Positions 62,038 to 64,000 of a stretch of DNA of 64,000 bases are shown here, one piece after another. Below the pieces are notes generated by a model. The model was given only the letters and a program-made list of their open reading frames with translations, was not told the origin of the DNA and ran no database searches. Position 1 is the stretch's first letter; the number at the start of each line of letters is the position of its first letter. The DNA comes from Hyphomicrobiales bacterium (GTDB lineage: Bacteria > Pseudomonadota > Alphaproteobacteria > Rhizobiales > Rhizobiaceae), in NCBI GenBank assembly GCA_900472925.1, contig UCJU01000002.1:124001-188000 (forward strand), written 5' to 3'. The translations under genes and the position numbers were made by a program.

Positions 62038-62757
62038 ATGACATGCAGAAAGGAAACCAGATTGACCTGGACCAAAAACGGTTTGCTCAAAACTCTGTCC
62101 ACAGAAGACGTCGATCTTGTGCGTCCCCATCTTGAACCTGTCACGCTGGAGCAGGAAGCGTCTTTGTTCGAAAGCTACAAGCCGATCGAGCATGTCTACT
62201 TTTTCGAAAGCGGGCTTTCCTCTGAGGTCGTCGTTGCCAGTAAATCCATCGAGGTTGGCTGCATTGGGCATGAAGGCTGTTCCGGCGTTCCTGTGCTGCT
62301 GGGCGTTGAAGCCAGCCCTCACAAGGCGTTCATGCAGGCGGGAGGGAAAGCCCTCAGGATCACTTCGTCAGACCTGGTCGGGCTTATGGACGACAGCCGC
62401 ACGCTCCGAGATCTGTTGCTGCGATACGCACATGTTTTCATGATCCAGATTACGGCAACCGCGCTTGCAGATGGGCGATACGGCGTGGAGCAGCGCCTCG
62501 CCCGCTGGCTTCTGATGTGCCATGACCGATTGGGTGACGAACTGCCGCTGACCCATGATTTTCTGGCTGTCATGCTGGGTGTCAGAAGGCCGAGCGTGAC
62601 GGATGCCCTGCATAAGCTGGAGGGCAGTCATGCCATCAAGGCGGAGCGTGCCCTGATCACCGTCAGAGACCGTGGAATTCTGGAAGACACGGCTGGAGAT
62701 TCGTACGGCATACCGGAAACAGAGTATCGACGCCTGATCTCTGAGAGACAGAAGTAG
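62038..62757 (+). CDS. Crp/Fnr family transcriptional regulator
   Basis: 239 residues from ATG 62038. An in-frame TTG at 62062 has a better ribosome site (AAAGGA) and would shorten it by eight. N-terminal cyclic-nucleotide-binding-like domain (EQEASLFESYKPIEHVYFFESGLSSEVV, IEVGCIGHEGCSGVPVLLG); C-terminal helix-turn-helix (LPLTHDFLAVMLGVRRPSVTDALHKLEGSHAIKAERALITVRDRGIL). There is no Fe-S cysteine cluster as in Fnr. The HTH type with MLGVRRPSVT is common in rhizobial regulators of unknown effector. Confidence 0.87.
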   Translation: MTCRKETRLTWTKNGLLKTLSTEDVDLVRPHLEPVTLEQEASLFESYKPIEHVYFFESGLSSEVVVASKSIEVGCIGHEGCSGVPVLLGVEASPHKAFMQAGGKALRITSSDLVGLMDDSRTLRDLLLRYAHVFMIQITATALADGRYGVEQRLARWLLMCHDRLGDELPLTHDFLAVMLGVRRPSVTDALHKLEGSHAIKAERALITVRDRGILEDTAGDSYGIPETEYRRLISERQK

Positions 62758-62797
62758 GATTGCTCAAGGCTGACCGCGCGCGGCGGTCAGTCCTCTC

Positions 62798-63868
62798 TCA
62801 ATAGCCGGTCATCTCCAGATAACCAACGCCGGCACTGCTCCCTGTAAAGGAAATCGGGCCTTCCCAATATGGCGTGGACGTTGCCATCCAGGCCTGATCG
62901 TTCAACGCACTGGTCGTGATATCAAGTCCTTTGCTGGGAATCCTCACACGCCATGCCACCGGTATATCTTTGCCGTTGACCTTGGCTTTTCGCAGCGGCT
63001 CCAAAAGCACGTCGTTCGCAGAAAGTGGCGTCGTCGTTCCGTCGTTCGATATCCAGTTTGCCGAGATATAGCCGCTGGCGCTATCTCGCAGGCGAAAGGC
63101 CATGACTTTTTCTCCCGAAGGAAGATGCAGCGAGAACCAGTCCCAGCCGGTTTGATCGGACGCAAGCGGCTGGGACGACCATTCCCGGTCCAGCCAGGCT
63201 TTACCGCTGACCTTGACCGGCACGCCGCCCATGGTGACGGTTCCACTGACATCATAGAATGGCTGAGAGTAATAGTAGCTCGCCTGCCCCGCTAGGGACT
63301 TGATCGAATACCCTCGATCTCCCTGCAGAACCAAAGGACTTTTGGCCGACAGAGTCATTTCGTAGCTGAAGTCCTGTCCGCTCGCACGCAGGTCCACGTA
63401 GCCAAGTTCATCTCCTCTATCAGATGAGGAGGGTTTCATCCGCCAATTATCGATCCATGCCTCGAATGGACTGGCAACGACACCCGCCTGCCCGACACCG
63501 CCTCTGGCCAGACGTTCAGCGACGTAGTGATGTTGCGCCGTGGTGACCGCCGCGTGTCCAAGCCAGATTTGCCGGCTTGACCAGCCGCTTTCATCCCCCG
63601 GTGCAAGCGCCGAGCGAAACAGGGTCCATTGGGCGCCCAAAGGGGTGCCATCCTCCGTATGAAGATTTGCAGTGACATACCACCATTCGATCCTGAAATC
63701 GGAATGTGGCCCATGATCTCGGGGGAAGGAGAGCGTCGTTCCGGGTTTGGGCACCTGAAAGCCTTCGGCATCCGACCCCAGGCCGGCAAACCCCTGAGCC
63801 TGAGCAGCTCCGGCGAGGCAGATCGACATCATTAACAGGGCGAAAGACGCGAGGTGCCTAGCGTTCAT
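62798..63868 (-). CDS. attH: AttH-like lipocalin / carotenoid 1,2-hydratase-fold secreted protein
   Basis: 356 residues. Signal peptide HLASFALLMMSICLAGAAQA, cleavage before QGFAGL. Mature part has the AttH/CrtC pattern: FRIEWWYVTANLHTEDGTPLGAQWTLFRSAL, the central KAWLDREWSSQPLASDQTGWDWFSLHL and the final WEGPISFTG. Periplasmic or exported two-lipocalin fold. Activity is uncertain (called a predicted secreted hydrolase). Its start overlaps the permease stop by 11 bases; AttH is normally encoded with an FtsX-type transporter, as here. Confidence 0.85.
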   Translation of the reverse strand: MNARHLASFALLMMSICLAGAAQAQGFAGLGSDAEGFQVPKPGTTLSFPRDHGPHSDFRIEWWYVTANLHTEDGTPLGAQWTLFRSALAPGDESGWSSRQIWLGHAAVTTAQHHYVAERLARGGVGQAGVVASPFEAWIDNWRMKPSSSDRGDELGYVDLRASGQDFSYEMTLSAKSPLVLQGDRGYSIKSLAGQASYYYSQPFYDVSGTVTMGGVPVKVSGKAWLDREWSSQPLASDQTGWDWFSLHLPSGEKVMAFRLRDSASGYISANWISNDGTTTPLSANDVLLEPLRKAKVNGKDIPVAWRVRIPSKGLDITTSALNDQAWMATSTPYWEGPISFTGSSAGVGYLEMTGY

Positions 63869-64000
63869 TGGCGAATACCCGAAGCAAGTCGGAGGGATTG
63901 ATCGTTGCCAGTCTGATCACGGGCAGCAAGACGGAAAGCGTTGCGGCGACAAGGGCGATTGCGCCAAGTCTCAACCAGTCACCTGGGAAGATCATCATCG
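63858..64000 (-). CDS. FtsX/MacB-type ABC permease, C-terminal end (partial)
   Basis: The right-edge frame reads FPGDWLRLGAIALVAATLSVLLPVIRLATINPSDLLRVFANER, a final membrane helix followed by the short cytoplasmic tail typical of FtsX-like permeases (RLATINPSDLLR). The gene continues beyond the window. It would be AttG-like, part of the exporter or lipoprotein-release-type transporter that travels with AttH. Confidence 0.75.
   Translation of the reverse strand, partial: MMIFPGDWLRLGAIALVAATLSVLLPVIRLATINPSDLLRVFANER

Noticed and set aside
1-64000. CRISPR arrays, insertion sequences, tRNA or rRNA genes
   Set aside because: Looked for regularly spaced repeats, transposase-like frames with inverted ends, and recognisable RNA genes; none was seen by eye. 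A tRNA or repeat search would settle it.

Overview
The window looks like a replicon of a Rhizobiaceae bacterium (Agrobacterium/Rhizobium type). This rests on the even high-GC coding style, the density of ABC-transporter-linked catabolic operons, a DUF6894-type small protein, an EcfG-like sigma factor and a second-copy-style zwf. No rRNA, tRNA, insertion sequence, phage gene or CRISPR array was seen. Genes are tightly packed, with many 1-, 4- and 8-base overlaps. GTG and TTG starts are frequent, and each one chosen is explained in its entry. All family calls come from reading motifs by eye; no database search was possible.

Layout. (1) 1-7.8 kb: a hydantoinase-like operon (ABC ATPase, HyuA-like protein, two tandem DUF917 proteins, a MalT-type LuxR regulator); its transporter permeases probably lie upstream of the window. 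(2) 8.2-21.4 kb: an oligosaccharide-utilisation locus. It has a FadR-type GntR regulator, a heparinase II/III-fold lyase with a lectin-like partner, and a divergent operon with a CUT1 sugar importer, a GH88 unsaturated-uronyl hydrolase, a YesL-like membrane protein, a DUF2264 protein and a hexapeptide-acyltransferase fusion. None of the enzymes shows a signal peptide, so breakdown appears to be cytosolic, after import. (3) 21.4-28.7 kb: a sugar or polyol locus with an RbsB/C/A-like importer, a short-chain dehydrogenase, a SorC-type regulator, a LacD/YihT-type aldolase and a ROK kinase fused to a second P-loop kinase-like domain. (4) 28.8-32.4 kb: a small hypothetical protein, a diguanylate cyclase, a histidine phosphatase and zwf. 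(5) 32.5-43.9 kb: a peptide/amide operon (Dpp-type importer, M81 and M20 hydrolases, amidase) divergent from a regulator made of two IclR modules in one chain. (6) 44.0-60.9 kb: an outer-membrane barrel protein, treY, and two sugar importers (one RbsABC-type, one CUT1) with two PfkB kinases, an RpiR regulator, a TIM-barrel isomerase and a FucU-like mutarotase. (7) 60.9-64.0 kb: an ECF sigma factor, DUF6894, a Crp/Fnr regulator and the start of an AttH/FtsX-permease pair.

How the parts fit. Regions 2, 3, 5 and 6 share one plan: a binding-protein importer, cytosolic enzymes and a dedicated local regulator. All five complete solute-binding-protein genes are followed at once by an RNA hairpin. 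A 26-base dyad (TTCACA, 14 bases, TGTAAA) lies upstream of both sugar-importer transcription units of region 6 and may tie them into one regulon. Three FadR/LldR-like sites (TNGTNNNACNA) lie upstream of the GntR gene and in the lyase/importer promoter region of region 2. The items most likely to be new biology are the cytosolic lyase/GH88/DUF2264/acyltransferase-fusion pathway, the ROK plus P-loop double kinase beside a bisphosphate-type aldolase, and the tandem IclR regulator.
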